This document shows, one piece after another, positions 7,460 to 8,637 of a stretch of DNA of 8,637 nt. The stretch comes from an uncultured Oscillospiraceae bacterium (GTDB lineage: Bacteria > Bacillota > Clostridia > Oscillospirales > Oscillospiraceae). The notes beneath the pieces are model-generated. The model did no database searches. It saw only the letters and a list, made by a program, of their open reading frames with translations, and had not been told where the DNA came from. How positions within the stretch are numbered: the stretch's first letter is position 1; every line of letters begins with the position of its first letter. The stretch is taken from positions 1 to 8,637 of the forward strand of contig CAADUV010000106.1 in assembly GCA_900752305.1 (NCBI GenBank), read 5' to 3'. The translations under genes and the position numbers were made by a program.

Positions 7460-7497
7460 AAGTCCACCCAGCAAAAACAGCCGGGTGGACTTTTTTC
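7460..7497. terminator. Intrinsic terminator, probably bidirectional, between the HTH and EutN-like genes
   Basis: AAAGTCCACCC (7460-7470) pairs with GGGTGGACTTT (7484-7494) over 11 bp around a 13-nt loop, followed on the plus strand by TTTTTT. On the minus strand the stem is followed by TTTCTTGCTTTTTT, a fair T tract, so it can end transcription of the HTH gene, whose stop is at 7585. The stretch 7364-7584 holds no gene that I can support. Confidence 0.8.
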
Positions 7498-7584
7498 TGT
7501 GGCGGTGGGAGAAAAATTTTGGGGGTTTGCCCCTTTTCGACAGAGGTAGGTTGTCATTCTGTGTCATAATGCAATAGGCGACGG

Positions 7585-7809
7585 TTAGTTGCCGCTGTCT
7601 CCGTTTTCCTCCCAGTTGATGGAGAATAGGTCGTTGGGGGTACACTCCAACAGCATACAAAGGGTCTCGATGTTGGACAGGCGGATGGACTTGGTCTGGT
7701 TGGTCACCATGCGGTTGAAGTTCTGATAACTCATCCCCATCTGTTTGTACAGCCAGTATTTGGACTTCCCCTTCTGTTCCAAAAGCGAGAGTACGTTGAG
7801 TTGAATCAT
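7585..7809 (-). CDS. Small Cro/C1-type HTH transcriptional regulator
   Basis: A 74-residue protein that is almost entirely one DNA-binding domain of the Cro/C1 type (closest to the HTH_26 group). The helix-turn-helix spans about residues 16-36 (KSKYWLYKQMGMSYQNFNRM). The typical tail IRLSNIETLCMLLECTPNDLFSI (42-64) is followed by a short acidic end. The ATG at 7809-7807 is preceded by GGAGAC at about 7 nt. It is transcribed divergently from the SLOG-family gene. Three matching dyads lie in the shared region between them, one of them only 14 bp before its start codon, so autorepression is likely. No sensor or dimerisation domain is visible beyond the HTH. Confidence 0.87.
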   Translation of the reverse strand: MIQLNVLSLLEQKGKSKYWLYKQMGMSYQNFNRMVTNQTKSIRLSNIETLCMLLECTPNDLFSINWEENGDSGN

Positions 7810-7822
7810 ATCTCATGTCTCC

Positions 7823-7832
7823 ATTAGCTAAT
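7823..7832. promoter_or_regulatory. Putative operator 1, dyad ATTA-GC-TAAT
   Basis: A perfect 10-bp palindrome (ATTAGCTAAT) just upstream of the HTH gene's ribosome binding site. It is the first of three sites sharing the core TTAGMTAAT in this intergenic region, and probably lies downstream of the HTH gene's promoter. Confidence 0.6.
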
Positions 7833-7838
7833 CTTTTG

Positions 7839-7848
7839 GTTAGATAAT
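7839..7848. promoter_or_regulatory. Putative operator 2, GTTAGATAAT
   Basis: Second copy of the motif, 16 bp from the first (centre to centre), about one and a half helical turns. It covers TATTAT on the minus strand (7849-7844), a candidate -10 element for the HTH gene, so binding would block that promoter. No good -35 box is seen for it. Confidence 0.55.
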
Positions 7849-7879
7849 AGGATGTCCCATTTGAAAAGCTGTAGACTAT

Positions 7880-7895
7880 TACATTAGATAATGTA
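7880..7895. promoter_or_regulatory. Putative operator 3, 16-bp dyad TACATTA-GA-TAATGTA
   Basis: The best dyad of the three: seven-base arms around GA, containing the shared ATTAGATAAT core. It is flanked by a direct repeat GTAGAC (7871-7876 and 7893-7898). It sits immediately upstream of the likely promoter of the SLOG-family gene, so the HTH protein could control both divergent genes. Confidence 0.62.
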
Positions 7896-7900
7896 GACAT

Positions 7901-7931
7901 TTGGAGGCTTTTGTAATATTTATAATATAAT
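7901..7931 (+). promoter_or_regulatory. Probable promoter of the SLOG-family gene
   Basis: Two overlapping TATAAT hexamers (7921-7926 and 7926-7931) form a strong -10 region about 45-50 bp before the ATG. The best -35 candidate, TTGGAG (7901-7906), is 19 nt from the second TATAAT, which is long, so the -35 assignment is uncertain. Operator 3 ends 5 bp before it. Confidence 0.5.
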
Positions 7932-7975
7932 AGAATCTGTACTAATCGAAAGAAATCGTGAGGAGGCGCGAAAGG

Positions 7976-8455
7976 ATGAAGGAACGAGAAAGAACCTGCT
8001 GCTTCACCGGCCACCGGATCATACCGGCTCAGGTCGTCCCGCAGCTCAAGGCCGAATTGGCGCAAACGGTCACACAGCTCATCGACCAGGGGGTGACCCA
8101 GTTTGTCACCGGTGGAGCGTTGGGCTTTGATACCATGGCGGCGGAGGAAGTGCTGCGTCAGCGGAAGGCGCACCCGGACATCCGCCTGCACCTGATGATG
8201 CCCTGTAAGGGCCAGGAGAAAAAGTGGCGGTTAAGCGACCGGATGCGCTACCAAAAGATCGCCCGGCAGGCGGACGAGGTGACCTGCCTGGCGGAGGAGT
8301 ATTATGACGGCTGTATGCTCAAACGGAACCGAGCCATGATCGAAGCCAGCGCCTATTGCGTGGTCTATTGCACCAGAAACAAAGGCGGCACCGTCTACAC
8401 CGCCAACCGAGCGGCGCGGGCGGGCTTACATATGACCTACCTGATGCGGGCATGA
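7976..8455 (+). CDS. SLOG/DUF1273-family Rossmann-fold protein (YpsA/DprA-like)
   Basis: A 159-residue soluble protein of the DUF1273 branch of the SLOG superfamily, whose Rossmann-like folds bind nucleotides or nucleotide-derived ligands. Seen in order: CCFTGHR (residues 8-14), FVTGGALGFDTMAAE (43-57), the MPCKGQEKKW loop (75-84), a conserved DRMRYQ and AD (88-100), GCMLKRNRAMIE (112-123) and the final KGGTVYTA (136-143). These are the glycine-rich and polar motifs that build the ligand pocket. The ATG at 7976 has AGGAGG (7961-7966) 9 nt upstream; an upstream in-frame GTG at 7958 lies before that SD and is rejected. It is divergent from the HTH gene and probably controlled by it. Biochemical function is unknown for most of this family; a role in nucleotide sensing or stress is a guess. 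It is full length for the family. Confidence 0.85.
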   Translation: MKERERTCCFTGHRIIPAQVVPQLKAELAQTVTQLIDQGVTQFVTGGALGFDTMAAEEVLRQRKAHPDIRLHLMMPCKGQEKKWRLSDRMRYQKIARQADEVTCLAEEYYDGCMLKRNRAMIEASAYCVVYCTRNKGGTVYTANRAARAGLHMTYLMRA

Positions 8456-8480
8456 CGGCTATGCGTCGGGAGAAACAAGA

Positions 8481-8506
8481 ACGGCAGTGACGGGGGTCAC
8501 TGCCGT
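8481..8506. terminator. Strong hairpin between convergent genes, probable terminator
   Basis: ACGGCAGTGAC (8481-8491) pairs perfectly with GTCACTGCCGT (8496-8506) around a GGGG loop. It lies between the convergent SLOG-family gene (ends 8455) and the transporter gene (ends 8521). The T tract is poor on the plus strand (AAATGC) and weak on the minus strand (TCTTGTTTCTC), so its use as a terminator, more likely for the minus strand, is inferred from position. Confidence 0.55.
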
Positions 8507-8520
8507 AAATGCTATAGCGG

Positions 8521-8637
8521 TCATTCCGCCGCCTTTGCAGGGGATTCGTTCTCCAGGAGGGTCTCCGCCACCACGCAGATCAGAATGATGCCCGCCCCGA
8601 TGCCCCCAGCCACAGACAGCCGCTCCCCCAGCACGAA
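8521..8637 (-). CDS. C-terminal end of an EamA/DMT-family membrane transporter
   Basis: The last 38 codons of a gene that enters from the right edge and ends at TGA 8523-8521. The sequence FVLGERLSVAGGIGAGIILICVVAETLLE is typical of the last transmembrane helix of EamA-type drug/metabolite exporters: GER at the helix 9/10 turn, then a glycine-rich hydrophobic helix and a polar, charged tail. Substrate cannot be told from this part. Too short to be counted as complete evidence of the family. Confidence 0.7.
   Translation of the reverse strand, partial: FVLGERLSVAGGIGAGIILICVVAETLLENESPAKAAE

Noticed and set aside
7383..7577. A 64-codon plus-strand open frame between the EutN-like and HTH genes
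   Set aside because: It contains a strong intrinsic terminator and its translation is mainly the hairpin arms; no SD.
7823..7898. The repeated TTAGMTAAT dyads and GTAGAC repeats as a CRISPR array or attachment site
   Set aside because: The repeats are only 6-16 bp, irregularly spaced and placed between divergent promoters, which fits operators far better; no cas or integrase gene is present.
7364..8191. The upstream extension (to 8191) of the frame that contains the EutN-like gene
   Set aside because: It crosses the HTH gene in another frame, an intergenic region and a terminator, and is antisense to part of the SLOG gene; only the part from ATG 7363 has a start with SD and a domain.

Overview
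The window looks like chromosomal DNA of a moderately GC-rich Clostridia bacterium, probably of the Oscillospiraceae type (Flavonifractor/Lawsonibacter/Oscillibacter-like). This assignment is inferred from the T-box leader, strong AGGAGG ribosome binding sites, GC-rich coding sequence and gene content; no marker gene fixes the species.

The left two thirds (1-5866, minus strand) is a branched-chain amino acid locus. A sigma70-type promoter at 5838-5866 drives a T-box riboswitch (about 5831-5520) whose specifier reads as GUC (valine). It is followed by ilvB, ilvN and ilvC: acetolactate synthase large and small subunits, then ketol-acid reductoisomerase. ilvN and ilvC overlap by 20 bp. A perfect 10-bp terminator hairpin follows ilvC. 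Next comes an AT-rich two-gene insert with its own extended -10 promoter: a BglII/BstYI-type restriction endonuclease and an MT-A70-type adenine methyltransferase, i.e. a compact type II restriction-modification module. The methyltransferase stop codon sits inside the Shine-Dalgarno sequence of ilvD (dihydroxy-acid dehydratase), which runs off the left edge. As laid out, ilvD seems to depend at least partly on the restriction-modification transcript.

The region 5838-6235 is a divergent control region. To the right lies tyrA (prephenate dehydrogenase). Its leader has all the parts of ribosome-mediated attenuation: a promoter (5949-5977), a 25-codon leader peptide with a strong SD and a Tyr-Arg-Tyr-Tyr run, an intrinsic terminator (6148-6179), and a 10-nt segment at the end of the leader ORF that is perfectly complementary to the terminator loop and 3' arm. 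The valine T-box and the tyrosine leader-peptide attenuator therefore stand back to back, which is the most striking point of the window.

The right part (7112-8637) holds a small orphan EutN/CcmL-family shell-vertex-like protein convergent with and overlapping tyrA, and a terminator. It also holds a small Cro/C1-type HTH regulator gene divergent from a SLOG/DUF1273-family Rossmann protein gene. Three near-identical dyads (ATTA-GM-TAAT) lie between those two genes and are likely operators. The right edge carries the C-terminus of an EamA/DMT-type membrane transporter.
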